Shown: in pieces, positions 36,589 to 46,874 of the stretch
Numbering within the stretch: the stretch's first letter is position 1
Layout of the letters: every line of letters begins with the position of its first letter
From: Prevotella sp.
GTDB lineage: Bacteria > Bacteroidota > Bacteroidia > Bacteroidales > Bacteroidaceae
NCBI GenBank assembly: GCA_022486815.1
Contig: JAKVJW010000022.1
Location: forward strand, 1-47,063
DNA: 47,063 bases
Reading direction: 5' to 3'
The notes under the pieces: model-generated
Databases searched by the model: none
Seen by the model: the letters and a program-made list of their open reading frames with translations, nothing else
What the model was told of the DNA's origin: nothing
Position numbers and translations under genes: made by a program

Positions 36589-37860
36589 CTATTGAGGTGA
36601 GCACAGTGACATACACACTCGATCCTGAAAGGCCCTGGCATTTACAGCATGCAACACACCTTGATTGAAGATTGCGAAGCACAGTATATGACTGTTAGCA
36701 GCAGTGCAATAGCCAGCAAGAGAAGCTACACCAGTAACAGTACCTGTCTTTGCATGCACATTCCCCTGGGTAAAGGCATTATGCATCCTTTTTTCCAAAG
36801 TACCGTCAACACCCATAATCGGAAGTGCCGGGTGTAAGTGCATATAAATATTATCATTCTGATAAGCATATCTGAGCAAACGGACCAGCAGTTCTGGTGT
36901 AATATAATTATAAAGAGACAGTCCGCTCCCATCAGCCAATCTGTAATGAGAAGGATCCAAACCTATTTTTTCAATTAACTTCCGTTCTATAGCCCTTGCA
37001 CTCTTTGCCGAAGCCGGATGATTACTCGTAGAAGCAGCTATCTGATAATACATCGATTCTGCATAAAGATTATCACTCTCCTTAAGCATTCTTACCAGGA
37101 TCTGATCCAAACTATGATAACGCGTACAAACCGTATAAGCACTGTCCGGACATCGGCGAATTCCTGCTGAGAAAGGAGAAAAGATTACCTTTGCTTCACG
37201 GAGTTTAGAAATGAAACGATCCGTAAACTGATCTTTGCGAGAAATCAGTAAAGGAGACAACGTAGGATTATCATCGTCCCAGCACCAACCTTCACCATAT
37301 TGATTATCATCCTTCATAGACTTATCCGCATAAATGGAACCATGAATCGAGTCCACTCCCATTTCTTTCAAGTTTGATACAAAAGCGGACATATCATCAG
37401 AATTAAATCGCGGATCCATACCACCTACCAGATAAACATCCCCCATAAGTGTATGATTTTCAATCTTTCCTGTATATCTCAACTGTGTCTTAAACTGATA
37501 AGATCCACCCAATCGATCAATAGCCGTAATTGCAGTCAACAGTTTCATACAAGAAGCAGGACGCATCATCTGTCGCTCGTTTTTCTCAAATATACATGAA
37601 TCTGCCGTAAGATCCCATACCATCATACCCACCTGAGAAGTCTGAAACATTTTGTTTTTCAGCAGTCTATTGATTTTCTCTTGCACAGATTGCGGCCATA
37701 GGAGATTAGTAGATGCGGTATCCGTTTTCACAGAATCAGTCCATGCAGAATCTTCCTTTACCTCCTCTTTATCCTCAATATTTTCATCAATAACCTGCGC
37801 TTTTGTGGGCATAAACATCATAACTATACTCAACAAAAGCAAATATCTCAAATTTTTCAT
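36589..37860 (-). CDS. dacB: D-alanyl-D-alanine carboxypeptidase, PBP4 type (peptidase S13)
   Basis: This periplasmic penicillin-binding enzyme trims peptidoglycan stem peptides and may cut crosslinks. The 423-residue product has a signal peptide (about 1-22, MPTKAQ), an acidic stretch rich in D and E (about 25-50), and all three active-site motifs: Ser103-x-x-Lys106 (SCMK), Ser262-Asp-Asn264 (SDN) and Lys371-Thr-Gly373 (KTG). DGSGLS (310-315) is also family-typical. The length is normal for S13. It lies 74 nt after a small membrane protein and 166 nt before mscS on the same strand. Confidence 0.94.
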   Translation of the reverse strand: MKNLRYLLLLSIVMMFMPTKAQVIDENIEDKEEVKEDSAWTDSVKTDTASTNLLWPQSVQEKINRLLKNKMFQTSQVGMMVWDLTADSCIFEKNERQMMRPASCMKLLTAITAIDRLGGSYQFKTQLRYTGKIENHTLMGDVYLVGGMDPRFNSDDMSAFVSNLKEMGVDSIHGSIYADKSMKDDNQYGEGWCWDDDNPTLSPLLISRKDQFTDRFISKLREAKVIFSPFSAGIRRCPDSAYTVCTRYHSLDQILVRMLKESDNLYAESMYYQIAASTSNHPASAKSARAIERKLIEKIGLDPSHYRLADGSGLSLYNYITPELLVRLLRYAYQNDNIYMHLHPALPIMGVDGTLEKRMHNAFTQGNVHAKTGTVTGVASLAGYCTAANSHILCFAIFNQGVLHAVNARAFQDRVCMSLCSPQ

Positions 37861-37934
37861 TATACTATATATTCATTTTGAATTCTCCGGACTTTATTTG
37901 ATTCCTTCCAAATCAGATTGACATACAAGATTTA

Positions 37935-38375
37935 TCATTTCCTTGTACTATCCCATCTCTTCTTCAATTCAGAAAGAAAGCCCTCTTCTTCATCAGGCAT
38001 CACTGCCTCCATCCTTTTCCTGGTGCCATAAACGAGTAGAAGATAATGATTAAGCCCAAAAGCTGTTTTCATGCGAGTTACTTCTTGTAGTTCCTCAAGA
38101 GGAATTGACTTGTTCATAGAAAGCCGTCCCTTGTTGATGACTAATATTTCCTGTTCTTTTCCAGGTAAACCGGATCCTATTTTATGAAAGGTATAAGTGG
38201 TATGGATGACACGCTCAATCATACATAAAACGAGTACCATAAGCAATGTACCTATCAAGGCATGTTTCTCCCAAAAGAAATAAAACATGAGAATAGAAAA
38301 TAGTGAAATACCACAAATAGCTCCTATCGTAAAACGATGATGAAATGTCCTATCCATTACCTTTTTTCTTTTCAT
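37935..38375 (-). CDS. Small membrane protein with PH-like C-terminal domain
   Basis: This is a 146-residue protein of unknown function. Two membrane helices lie at about 13-30 (FTIGAICGISLFSILMFYF) and 37-53 (ALIGTLLMVLVLCMIE). A C-terminal domain of about 75 residues, with EILVINKGRLSMNKSIPLEELQEV, then HYLLLVYGTRKRMEAVMP, resembles bacterial PH-like domains. The frame runs upstream to 38444, but a -7 element at 38442-38449 would place transcription downstream of that codon, so ATG 38373-38375 (MKRKK) is preferred; ATG 38360 is also possible. It precedes dacB and may form an operon with it. No function is inferred. Confidence 0.65.
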   Translation of the reverse strand: MKRKKVMDRTFHHRFTIGAICGISLFSILMFYFFWEKHALIGTLLMVLVLCMIERVIHTTYTFHKIGSGLPGKEQEILVINKGRLSMNKSIPLEELQEVTRMKTAFGLNHYLLLVYGTRKRMEAVMPDEEEGFLSELKKRWDSTRK

Positions 38376-38441
38376 TCTTACCAACAGAACAGAAATATTA
38401 TCAAGAATAAATCTGAACAACGAACTAAACAGATACAAATG

Positions 38442-38449
38442 CAAAATTA
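38442..38449 (-). promoter_or_regulatory. Candidate promoter of the PH-like gene
   Basis: On the - strand TAATTTTG fits TAnnTTTG and decides against the first in-frame start codon (38444). No -33 partner is clear. Confidence 0.45.
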
Positions 38450-38669
38450 CAAAAAAATGCTCGTTTAATATCCCTTTTGACGATTAATTACAATTTTTGT
38501 ATTAATTAACTCCGTTTGCAATCTGATGTTTTTGATTGAAATCTTAAAATAGTCTACCCCCCTCAACAGGAAGAACAAGAAAAGGCGGATAAGGTCCTCC
38601 CCTTCATTTATCAAAAGATCAAGGGAAGAATCACACTGATTTACAACACGAAATAAATTAACGAAGGAA

Positions 38670-39290
38670 TTATTTAATCTGCTTCAAAGCCAGTTTGACA
38701 ACCTGTTCCACCGGAAGATCCGGGTGGCTGGACATAATAGCCTTCACCACCTTGTCAGAAGGCGCCGGAGAGAAACCAAGCATCGTCAAGGCACTTACGG
38801 CCTCATCCTTAATATCCATATTAATAGTATCCGCACTTGAACTGCTGACAGATATTTTATCTGTAATCCCCAAACTGACGATTTTGTCCTTCAGATCCAG
38901 GATAATACGCTGGGCAGTTTTCAACCCAATACCTTTAACACTTTTTAGCATCTTGTCATCCCCGGTGGAAATGATATTGCAAAGTTCTCGCGGAGTAGTC
39001 GAAGAAAGAATCATCCGAGCCGTATTTGCTCCAATACCAGACACCGTAATCAACAGGCGATACAACTCACGTTCCTGATAAGTATAAAAACCGAAAAGAG
39101 TGAAAGAATCGTCACGTCCTCCTGTAATAAGGGATTCATGAACATAAAGTCTGACTTTTTGCCCTTTCAACTTCTGAACAGCTGTATACGTATTGAGAGA
39201 AATGTTCAGTGCAAAACCGATTCCGGTTGTTTCAACGACAGCCAAAGCTGGATTTATCTCTGTCAATATTCCTGAAATATACTCTATCAT
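38670..39290 (-). CDS. ruvA: Holliday junction branch migration protein RuvA
   Basis: RuvA tetramers bind the four-way DNA junction and load the RuvB motor. The 206-residue length is standard. The N-terminal OB fold begins MIEYISGILTEINP. Two helix-hairpin-helix motifs follow: VSGIGANTARMIL (83-95) and VKGIGLKTAQRII (118-130). A serine-rich linker (about 148-155, SVSSSSAD) leads to the C-terminal RuvB-contact domain starting EAVSALTMLGFSP. It is encoded 35 nt after the metallophosphoesterase gene on the same strand. RuvB and RuvC are not in this window. Confidence 0.96.
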   Translation of the reverse strand: MIEYISGILTEINPALAVVETTGIGFALNISLNTYTAVQKLKGQKVRLYVHESLITGGRDDSFTLFGFYTYQERELYRLLITVSGIGANTARMILSSTTPRELCNIISTGDDKMLKSVKGIGLKTAQRIILDLKDKIVSLGITDKISVSSSSADTINMDIKDEAVSALTMLGFSPAPSDKVVKAIMSSHPDLPVEQVVKLALKQIK

Positions 39291-39325
39291 AATTTTCTTT
39301 TTAGGTTTATACTTATTGTTAATTG

Positions 39326-40372
39326 CTACACAGATCTATGCAGTTCTATTATCGGTATCTCCGGTGCTGCGCCTAGTCTAAAGGGCATAGTTCCGCCAAT
39401 TCCTGTTGAGACATATAGCATACTTCCATCCTCTGTATATTTTCCACCCCATTCGTGATAAAACCATTTGATGGGAGAGAAATGTCCGATTCTCAATTGC
39501 CCTGCATGGGTATGTCCACTCAAGGTAAGTGCAATATCTGTATGATGCAAAACTTCCATACGCCATTGATGAGGATCATGGCTCAAAAGGATTTTAAACA
39601 TTCCCTTTGGTAATCCTTTCATCGCTTGATCCAGATTGCCATAACTCCGAAAAGGAGGTTTGCTGATATTTTCCACCCCTACAACTGCAATCGTTGAAGC
39701 AGGATCAACAGCATCATCTCCGGTATGGTCTTCTCCATGAGGATGTGACAAAGGTACATCAGAAGCCTGATCTTTTTCAACCCTGGGACGATGTATCAAT
39801 ACATGCTCATTCAGAAGAAGTTTCCACCCCATTTTTCCTTCCAGATAATAAAGCACCTTTTGGTTTTTATGAATATTCTTCTCTGATTTATCACACCCAT
39901 ATTCACAATAATCATGATTACCCAATACTGACAGTATTCCGTCAGGAGCATGAAGTTTACTCAGCACCCTCATAAAAGGAATCATTTCTTCAGCACTGGA
40001 ATTCACCAGATCACCCGTAAAAACGATCAAGTCTATTTTCTGTTTCTGGACCATTTTCACCAATTTTGTAATGAATGACCGATTCTTCAGGAATGTACCG
40101 ATATGAATATCTGAAAGTTGAAGTATACGATAACCTTCAAAAGCTTCAGGGAGAAGAGAGGAAGTACACATTACTGTCTTCACCTTAATATTCCTCCACC
40201 CGATTAGCAGTCCATAAGCTGCAATCAGGAACGCACATACGGCCCCGATAGTACCGGTTAACCAACCGAAAAAAAGCCATAAGACCAAGAAAATGAAACC
40301 TGGAACACCAACAAAGAGGATTATTCCAGAAATTCCTCTCACCAGAGAATTATGATAAATCTTCCATTTCAT
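39326..40372 (-). CDS. Membrane-anchored metallophosphoesterase
   Basis: This 348-residue calcineurin-like phosphoesterase has two N-terminal membrane helices (about 13-36 and 39-58). The metal-site motifs are complete: Asp88/His90 in LSDIH, Asp121 in TGDLVNS, Asn152/His153 in GNHDYC, His265 in LLSHDP, and His287/His289 in GHTHAGQL. The layout resembles the YaeI/YkuE group that acts on membrane lipids such as UDP-diacylglucosamine relatives, but the substrate cannot be deduced. A histidine- and aspartate-rich loop (about 205-225, PHGEDHTGDD) inserts between the motifs. The frame extends to a GTG at 40393; ATG 40372 lies just after the predicted start of transcription and is taken as the start. 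Confidence 0.88.
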   Translation of the reverse strand: MKWKIYHNSLVRGISGIILFVGVPGFIFLVLWLFFGWLTGTIGAVCAFLIAAYGLLIGWRNIKVKTVMCTSSLLPEAFEGYRILQLSDIHIGTFLKNRSFITKLVKMVQKQKIDLIVFTGDLVNSSAEEMIPFMRVLSKLHAPDGILSVLGNHDYCEYGCDKSEKNIHKNQKVLYYLEGKMGWKLLLNEHVLIHRPRVEKDQASDVPLSHPHGEDHTGDDAVDPASTIAVVGVENISKPPFRSYGNLDQAMKGLPKGMFKILLSHDPHQWRMEVLHHTDIALTLSGHTHAGQLRIGHFSPIKWFYHEWGGKYTEDGSMLYVSTGIGGTMPFRLGAAPEIPIIELHRSV

Positions 40373-40394
40373 AACATATTCGGATAATTCCACA

Positions 40395-40402
40395 CAAATA
40401 TA
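40395..40402 (-). promoter_or_regulatory. Candidate promoter of the metallophosphoesterase-ruvA unit
   Basis: On the - strand TATATTTG matches the -7 consensus and would start transcription near 40388, 16 nt before ATG 40372. It rules against the upstream GTG start. Confidence 0.45.
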
Positions 40403-40545
40403 GCAAAATCTTTAGAATATTCATTCTTTTACTTGCAGTTTTTATCGACTTTTCTACAATCATCAAGGAGAAAAGACTATTTTTAAAGTCTCTTATAAAC
40501 GATAAAAGGAGGACCAGGCAGCCTATCTAAATATTTTGGGATAAA

Positions 40546-40577
40546 TTTGTTTTTTTCTATAAGTTAATGTATCTTTG
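40546..40577 (+). promoter_or_regulatory. dxs promoter
   Basis: TTTG (40546-40549), 20 nt, then TATCTTTG (40570-40577) is a full consensus match. The predicted transcription start near 40584 lies 18 nt before ATG 40602 and excludes the upstream in-frame TTG at 40575. Confidence 0.75.
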
Positions 40578-40601
40578 CAAGGATATATCCATTCCGATAA
40601 G

Positions 40602-42527
40602 ATGCAAAATCAACATACATACGGACTTCTAGATAAAATAGATTACCCCAAGGATCTACGCAAACTGAGCATAGATCAACTACCGGAATTATGTAAGGAA
40701 CTGAGAAAAGATATCATTGACGAGGTCTCTATTAACCCGGGACATCTCGCATCTTCTCTCGGTGCTGTAGAAATCACTGTTGCCTTACATTACGTTTTCA
40801 ACACTCCGGATGATCGGATTGTCTGGGATGTTGGGCACCAAGCCTACGGGCATAAGATTCTGACCGGCCGTAGAAAATCATTCTATATGAATCGCCAGTT
40901 ACATGGCATTCGTCCTTTCCCTTCTCCATTGGAGAGTCCTTACGACACTTTCACATGCGGACATGCTTCAAATTCCATCTCTGCGGCCTTAGGTATGGCA
41001 GTAGCTGCCAAGAAGACCGGACACGAAGACAGACGTGTCATAGCCGTTATCGGTGATGGTGCAATGAGTGGAGGCCTTGTCTTTGAAGGACTAAACAATG
41101 TAGGATCTACTCCTAATGACTTGCTCATTATCCTGAACGATAATGATATGAGCATTGACAATGCCGTAGGTGGAATGGAAAAATATCTTCTCAGACTGGA
41201 TACATCTGAGACTTATAATCGCATTCGCTTCAAAGCCAGTCAGTGGCTTTTCTCCAAAGGTTATCTGAACGAAAATCGCCGCAAAGGAATCATCAGACTG
41301 AACAATGCTATCAAATCGGCCATCAGTCATCAGCAGAATATCTTTGAAGGAATGAATATCCGATACTTCGGTCCTTACGACGGACATGATGTAAAGGAAC
41401 TCGTTCATATATTCCGCCAACTGAAGGACATGAAGGGCCCGAAACTACTTCACCTGCATACCGTCAAAGGAAAAGGTTACAAACCTGCTGAAAAATCGGC
41501 CACCATCTGGCACGCACCGGGGAAGTTCGATATTCAGACAGGTTATCGGATCATTCAGGATAGCACCAACCAACCTCCAAAATTCCAGCAGGTATTCGGA
41601 GAGACCCTTCTCGAACTGGCCAGAAAGAATCCCAGAATCATTGGGGTGACTCCGGCTATGGCTCCGGGCTGTTCGATGAACATCATGCAAAAGGTGATGC
41701 CGGACCGTGTCTTTGATGTTGGGATTGCAGAAGAACATGCCGTAACCTTCTCCGGAGGCATGGCAAAAGACGGACTACAGCCTTTTTGCAATATCTATAG
41801 TGCCTTCGCTCAAAGGGCTTACGATAATATCATCCATGATCTGGCCATTTTAAATTTACCGGTTGTACTCTGCCTGGACCGGGCAGGAATAGTAGGCCCA
41901 GACGGACCTACCCATCACGGCGTATTCGATATGGCGGCATTACGCCCTGTTCCCCATCTTACCATTGCATCACCCATGAATGAGCATGAACTGAGAAAAC
42001 TCATGTATACGGCACAGTTGAAAGACAAGGGAACTTTCGTGATCCGCTATCCAAGAGGCAGAGGAGTTCTTCTCAATTGGCGTTGTCCGTTGGAAGAAGT
42101 ACAGGTAGGTACAGGGCGGAAACTGAAAGATGGAAAGAAACTCGCAATTCTTAGTATTGGCCCTATTGGCAACGATGTAGAAAAGGCAATTGATAATCTG
42201 GAACAAAACAAGGACTCTGCCAAAACCACATTATGCAAGGGAGAGATTGCTCATTATGATATGCGCTTTCTCAAACCACTTGATGAACAGATTTTGAAAG
42301 AAGTAGCAGAAAGATTTACCAAGATCATTACTATCGAAGACGGTGCTAAAGCCGGAGGATTCGGCAGTGCCGTTCTGGAATGGATGAATGACCACGGATT
42401 TCATCCTGATATTCTCAGAATGGGTATACCTGACGAATTTGTAGAACAGGGAACCATCGAACAATTACATCAGATTGTGGGTATTGATGTAGAAAGCATT
42501 GAAAAGAATATAATAGCTTTATTATAA
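40602..42527 (+). CDS. dxs: 1-deoxy-D-xylulose-5-phosphate synthase
   Basis: This enzyme condenses pyruvate and glyceraldehyde 3-phosphate to DXP, the first step of the MEP isoprenoid pathway and a source for thiamin and pyridoxal. The 641-residue product has the thiamin diphosphate domain with His48 (PGHLASSLG), His79 (VGHQAYGHK) and the cofactor motif GDGAMSGG (151-158), then [13 protein letters not shown] of the pyrimidine-binding domain and the transketolase C-terminal domain (about 500 on). All usual residues are present. It heads the conserved dxs-trkA-trkH gene order, with 169 nt to trkA. Confidence 0.97.
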   Translation: MQNQHTYGLLDKIDYPKDLRKLSIDQLPELCKELRKDIIDEVSINPGHLASSLGAVEITVALHYVFNTPDDRIVWDVGHQAYGHKILTGRRKSFYMNRQLHGIRPFPSPLESPYDTFTCGHASNSISAALGMAVAAKKTGHEDRRVIAVIGDGAMSGGLVFEGLNNVGSTPNDLLIILNDNDMSIDNAVGGMEKYLLRLDTSETYNRIRFKASQWLFSKGYLNENRRKGIIRLNNAIKSAISHQQNIFEGMNIRYFGPYDGHDVKELVHIFRQLKDMKGPKLLHLHTVKGKGYKPAEKSATIWHAPGKFDIQTGYRIIQDSTNQPPKFQQVFGETLLELARKNPRIIGVTPAMAPGCSMNIMQKVMPDRVFDVGIAEEHAVTFSGGMAKDGLQPFCNIYSAFAQRAYDNIIHDLAILNLPVVLCLDRAGIVGPDGPTHHGVFDMAALRPVPHLTIASPMNEHELRKLMYTAQLKDKGTFVIRYPRGRGVLLNWRCPLEEVQVGTGRKLKDGKKLAILSIGPIGNDVEKAIDNLEQNKDSAKTTLCKGEIAHYDMRFLKPLDEQILKEVAERFTKIITIEDGAKAGGFGSAVLEWMNDHGFHPDILRMGIPDEFVEQGTIEQLHQIVGIDVESIEKNIIALL

Positions 42528-42696
42528 TATCTGCAAGAGCTGTAGGCAATCCTATTTCCATAAAGAAAAGACTACCTTAAAAATCCGTGCAAGGCAAAAA
42601 CAGGAAGACAAGCCTTGTTCGTGCTTTGATGATTGTCTCGGATACCTGTCCCTATAAAATAATAATCTACAATATCATAAAAGTTTTTAAAGAATC

Positions 42697-44037
42697 ATGA
42701 GGATTATCATTTCCGGCGCTTATGCCATTGGAACTTATCTCGCAAAACTGCTAGCACGCAATAAAGAGGACATCACTCTCATCGATGAAAATGCTGATCG
42801 ACTGGCAGAAATAGGATCCAGCTATGACCTTCTCACACTTGAAGCGAATCCGGGGAGTATCAATACCCTTAAAGAAGCAGGTGTGCAGGATGCTGACCTC
42901 TATATTGCTGTCACAAAAGATGAAGCACTCAACCTGAACACTTGCATTCTGGCAAAAGCTCTGGGAGCAAAGAAAACTGTCGGTGAAATCAAGAATTCGG
43001 AATATGTAGAGCCCGAGTCACAGGAATTCCTCAAAAAACTGGGAATAGATTCTGTTATCTTTCCAGAAATCCTTGCTGCTCAAGACATCAACAACGGTCT
43101 GAAGATGAGTTGGGTACGCCAACGTTGGGACGTTCATGACGGAGCCTTGGTACTGCTTGGTATCAAACTTCGGGATTCATGTAAGATTCTTAACCAACCG
43201 TTGAAGAATATCAGCGGTCCGGACGATCCTTATCATATTGTAGCTATCAAGCGCGGAGAACAGACAATCATTCCAGGGGGCAATGATACACTGAAGACTT
43301 ATGACCTGGCCTATTTTATGACGACAAAAGATTATATTCCCTATATCCGTAAGATTGTAGGAAAAGAGAATTATGAAGATGTCAAGAACGTCATGTTTAT
43401 GGGTGGAGGTGAAACCGCTGTAAAAGCCCTTAATACGTTGCCGGAATATATGAACGCAAAAGTTATTGAGAATAATAAAGAACGCTGTAAAAAACTAAAT
43501 GAACTTGTTGATGACAAGATCATGATTATTCACGGTGACGGACGTGATGTCTCCTTACTGCAGGAAGAAGGTGTTGCCAATACACAAGCATTCGTAGCTC
43601 TCACCCCGAATACGGAAACAAATATTCTCGCCTGCCTTACCGCAAAGAAAATGGGGGTCAGAAAAACCGTGGCAATGGTTGAAAACATCGATTACATCAG
43701 TATGGCAGAAAGCCTCGATATCGGGACTATCATTAACAAAAAAGTAATTGCAGCCTGTCATATTTACCAGATGATGCTTGATGCAGACGTGATGGATGTC
43801 CAGTTTCTGATGAATGCCAATACTGATGTAGTAGAATTTATTCCTAAAGAGGGATCTAAAGTCACCAAAAAGCCTGTCAAGAATCTCGGATTACCTTATG
43901 GAGCCACTATCGGAGGACTGATAAGAGATCGAGAAGGGATGCTGGTATCAGGTAATACACAGATAAAGGCTGGTGATTCTGTCATCGTTTTCTGCTTTAA
44001 TATTAGTTTAAAGAAGATAGAGAAATTCTTCATTTGA
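42697..44037 (+). CDS. trkA: Trk potassium uptake regulatory subunit TrkA
   Basis: This cytoplasmic gating subunit of the Trk potassium importer has 446 residues with two tandem RCK units, each a nucleotide-binding Rossmann part plus a small C-terminal domain. The first begins MRIIISGAYAIGTYLAKLL with acidic IDENADR after strand 2; the second begins VMFMGGGETAVKAL. Each glycine loop departs from GxGxxG: a Tyr replaces the second Gly in the first and an Ala the third Gly in the second. NAD(H) or ATP binding is expected from the family. The gene is followed after 36 nt by trkH, its membrane partner. Confidence 0.94.
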   Translation: MRIIISGAYAIGTYLAKLLARNKEDITLIDENADRLAEIGSSYDLLTLEANPGSINTLKEAGVQDADLYIAVTKDEALNLNTCILAKALGAKKTVGEIKNSEYVEPESQEFLKKLGIDSVIFPEILAAQDINNGLKMSWVRQRWDVHDGALVLLGIKLRDSCKILNQPLKNISGPDDPYHIVAIKRGEQTIIPGGNDTLKTYDLAYFMTTKDYIPYIRKIVGKENYEDVKNVMFMGGGETAVKALNTLPEYMNAKVIENNKERCKKLNELVDDKIMIIHGDGRDVSLLQEEGVANTQAFVALTPNTETNILACLTAKKMGVRKTVAMVENIDYISMAESLDIGTIINKKVIAACHIYQMMLDADVMDVQFLMNANTDVVEFIPKEGSKVTKKPVKNLGLPYGATIGGLIRDREGMLVSGNTQIKAGDSVIVFCFNISLKKIEKFFI

Positions 44038-44073
44038 TTCCATAAAACACAAAAGATACACGAGGGAAAGACA

Positions 44074-45531
44074 ATGCTTCACTTTAAGTTAATTAATAAG
44101 ATCATCGGTTATTTACTCCTTATAGAAGCACTTCTCATGTCATGGTGCCTGATCGTCAGCTTCATCTACCGTGAAGATGATATATTTGCTTTCACATGCT
44201 CCATCATTATAACCATTATGGCAGCTTTAGGCCTGATTACGCTGGGACGAAATGCAAAAAACACACTTTCGCGGAGAGATGCCTACTTGATTGTTACGGC
44301 AACATGGATTATCTTCAGTCTGTTTGGAACCCTTCCTTTCCTTATCAGTGGATATGAAAGAAACTTCACCAATGCGTATTTCGAAACCATGTCAGGTTTT
44401 ACCACTACAGGATCCACGATTATAAATAATGTAGAAGCCCTTCCCCATGGCTTGCTTTTCTGGCGATCCCTCACTCAATACATCGGAGGATTAGGTATCG
44501 TATTCTTCACTGTGGCTCTACTGCCATCACTCGGAAGTGGCTCTGTAAGAATCTTTGCAGCGGAATCTACAGGACCTTTCAAGACAAAACTTCACCCTCA
44601 TATCTCTACAAATGCAAAATGGATATGGATCGTATATCTGATTCTCACGGCAGGTTGTGCAACAAGTTACCACATCGGCGGGATGAACCTATTTGATGCC
44701 ATTAATTTTTCTATGACTACTACTGCTACAGGAGGGTTCGGGACACATAACGAAAGTTTTGCTTTCTTTCATTCCAAATTCATAGAATATGCCTGCATCT
44801 TATTTACATTCTTATCCGGCATAAACTTTACCCTTTTGTATACATCCCTATTTAAAGGCAAAATAAAAAATCTATTCCATAACTCAGAATTCAAATTCTA
44901 TCTTATAATAATACTTTCTTTTTCAGCCTTCATTGCATTCATGTTGATCTTCAATAATCATTATGACTTAGAGCATGCCTTCAGAAAAGCAGCTTTTCAG
45001 GTGGTTACCTTCATGACTACAACCGGATTCTACAGTGATGACGCTGCAACATGGCCACATATCACATGGGTATTCCTCGCTATCTGCATGTTCTTCGGAG
45101 CCAGTTCAGGAAGCACCAGTGGAGGTTTTAAATGTATCCGTGGAGTCATGACGATGAAAGTTATCAAGAAGGAATTCCTACAGATTCTTCATCCTAATGC
45201 AGTACTGCCGATAAAGGTAGGCAAGATAAATATTCCGGAACAAAAAGGGATTACTCTATTCGCCTTTCTGGCTACCTATCTGATCCTCTGCCTCGTCTCA
45301 TCTTCTATACTCATCGCAATGGGAATAGACAACACCAACGCAATCACCATGACGTTAAGCAGTATGGGAAATGTAGGACCTGCTCTTGGAACGGAAATAG
45401 GGCCAACCATGTCATGGAACATACTTCCTGCTGCTGCAAAATGGTTGTGTGCTTTCCTGATGCTTATCGGACGTCTGGAAATTTTCACGGTATTGGTTAT
45501 CTTTACACCCGCCTTTTGGAAGAACAATTAA
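44074..45531 (+). CDS. trkH: Trk potassium uptake channel subunit TrkH
   Basis: This 485-residue inner-membrane protein conducts potassium with TrkA as its regulator. Hydrophobic helices alternate with four pore loops, each with a filter-like glycine: MSGFTTTGSTI, TTTATGGFGTHN, FMTTTGFYSDD and SMGNVGPALG. The conserved LTQYIGGLGIVFFTVALLP and SSGSTSGGFKCIRG are also present. Length and architecture fit full TrkH. It is cotranscribed with trkA. Confidence 0.96.
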   Translation: MLHFKLINKIIGYLLLIEALLMSWCLIVSFIYREDDIFAFTCSIIITIMAALGLITLGRNAKNTLSRRDAYLIVTATWIIFSLFGTLPFLISGYERNFTNAYFETMSGFTTTGSTIINNVEALPHGLLFWRSLTQYIGGLGIVFFTVALLPSLGSGSVRIFAAESTGPFKTKLHPHISTNAKWIWIVYLILTAGCATSYHIGGMNLFDAINFSMTTTATGGFGTHNESFAFFHSKFIEYACILFTFLSGINFTLLYTSLFKGKIKNLFHNSEFKFYLIIILSFSAFIAFMLIFNNHYDLEHAFRKAAFQVVTFMTTTGFYSDDAATWPHITWVFLAICMFFGASSGSTSGGFKCIRGVMTMKVIKKEFLQILHPNAVLPIKVGKINIPEQKGITLFAFLATYLILCLVSSSILIAMGIDNTNAITMTLSSMGNVGPALGTEIGPTMSWNILPAAAKWLCAFLMLIGRLEIFTVLVIFTPAFWKNN

Positions 45532-45695
45532 GTCATCCATTATACGAGAGAAGAATCTGGCAATTTGGAAAATTAAAAAACAAATAAAGGCATTCCCATA
45601 CCTGTCACCATATTATATATAGAGAATTTGCTATCATAGTTTATGCAATAATTTTCATATAAACCATCTGGAACTTAATATTGTTCAACTATCGT

Positions 45696-45726
45696 TTTGA
45701 AGAATCAAAAGATTATAATATATTTG
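45696..45726 (+). promoter_or_regulatory. manA promoter
   Basis: TTTG (45696-45699), 19 nt, then TATATTTG (45719-45726), 22 nt before the start codon. This is a full match to the Bacteroidetes consensus. Confidence 0.75.
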
Positions 45727-45748
45727 CAATCTATATAACTAAATTATT

Positions 45749-46711
45749 ATGAAGCCATTTAAATTTGAACCACTATTGAAGTCAACTCTTTGGGGTGGCA
45801 ACAAGATTATCCCATTCAAGCACTTGGATACCCAACAGGAAAATGTAGGAGAAAGTTGGGAAATCTCAGGTGTACCAGGTAATCAGAGTATTGTCGCAGA
45901 AGGTCCTTACAAGGGGAAAACTCTTAAGACCATCATCTCAGAACTTAAAGATTCACTTGTCGGTGTAGCAAACTATAAGCGTTTTGGCGAAGAGTTTCCA
46001 TTACTGATCAAATTCATCGACGCCTACCAGCAACTTTCTATTCAGGTTCATCCAAATGATGAAATTGCGCACAAACTCGGCAAAGAACGGGGTAAGACAG
46101 AGATGTGGTATGCTATGAACTCTGACAAAGATGCAAACCTCATGTGCGGTTTGAAGACACAGATCACACCTGATCAGTATAAGGATATGGTAGCTGACGA
46201 TACGATTACCGATGCCCTTGCCAGTTATTCCGTCAAGGAAGGAGACTGTTTCTTTATTCCCGCAGGTCGTATCCACAGTATTGGAAAAGGCTGTTTCTTA
46301 GTTGAAATACAACAGACCAGTGATGTGACTTACCGTATTTATGATTTCAAGCGCAAAGATAAGGAAGGAAACTATCGCCAGTTGCATACGAAAGAAGCTG
46401 CTTTAAGCATTGACTATCATGTCAGGGATAACTATCGCCAGCAGTATGTTCCACAGAAAAATCAAGGCGTCAGTTTGGTCAAATGTCCGTATTTCAATAC
46501 GACAGTCTATGACTTAACCGAACCAATGACTCTTGACTATAGTGAACTTGACAGTTTTATCATCTTAATTGGCGTGAAAGGGAAAGCAAAGATGAGTGAT
46601 AATGAAGGCAATGAATTTGAACTCCAAACTGGAGAAACTCTCCTTATTCCAGCAACCACAAAACAGATACATATAACCGGAGACATTAAATTTCTGGAAT
46701 CTTACGTATAA
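45749..46711 (+). CDS. manA: Mannose-6-phosphate isomerase, class I
   Basis: This zinc enzyme interconverts mannose 6-phosphate and fructose 6-phosphate, feeding mannose to glycolysis or supplying GDP-mannose for surface glycans. The 320-residue cupin protein is the compact bacterial form. Zinc ligands are visible: Gln99 and His101 in SIQVHPNDE, Glu118 in GKTEMWY, and His176 in PAGRIHSIG. The family start LLKSTLWGG and the late cupin segment FELQTGETLLIPA are present. It is monocistronic, with its own promoter and a terminator. The active site is intact. Confidence 0.93.
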   Translation: MKPFKFEPLLKSTLWGGNKIIPFKHLDTQQENVGESWEISGVPGNQSIVAEGPYKGKTLKTIISELKDSLVGVANYKRFGEEFPLLIKFIDAYQQLSIQVHPNDEIAHKLGKERGKTEMWYAMNSDKDANLMCGLKTQITPDQYKDMVADDTITDALASYSVKEGDCFFIPAGRIHSIGKGCFLVEIQQTSDVTYRIYDFKRKDKEGNYRQLHTKEAALSIDYHVRDNYRQQYVPQKNQGVSLVKCPYFNTTVYDLTEPMTLDYSELDSFIILIGVKGKAKMSDNEGNEFELQTGETLLIPATTKQIHITGDIKFLESYV

Positions 46712-46744
46712 ATTCACTTTCCAGGTCTCTGTTCCGATATAGTC

Positions 46745-46796
46745 ATATTGGTAAACATCAAGGAATCATTGTTTGACGTTTACCAATATTCTTTTC
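46745..46796 (+). terminator. manA terminator
   Basis: Perfect 12-bp arms ATATTGGTAAAC (46745-46756) and GTTTACCAATAT (46778-46789), with four further inner pairs after one mismatch, followed by TCTTTTCT. Confidence 0.75.
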
Positions 46797-46874
46797 TACC
46801 TGAAGGTATATTCAAAACTTTCGGTCAGTATCATCAAATACCTCTATGGTGCATATCGCTCTGCTGTATGAACC

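Noticed and set aside
38483..38510. A/T-rich imperfect palindrome TTAATTACAA...TTGTATTAATTAA
   Set aside because: Composed of A/T runs with misaligned arms; not convincing as a terminator or operator.
40575..40601. Nine-codon upstream extension of dxs from a TTG
   Set aside because: The TTG lies inside the -7 element, upstream of the predicted transcription start.
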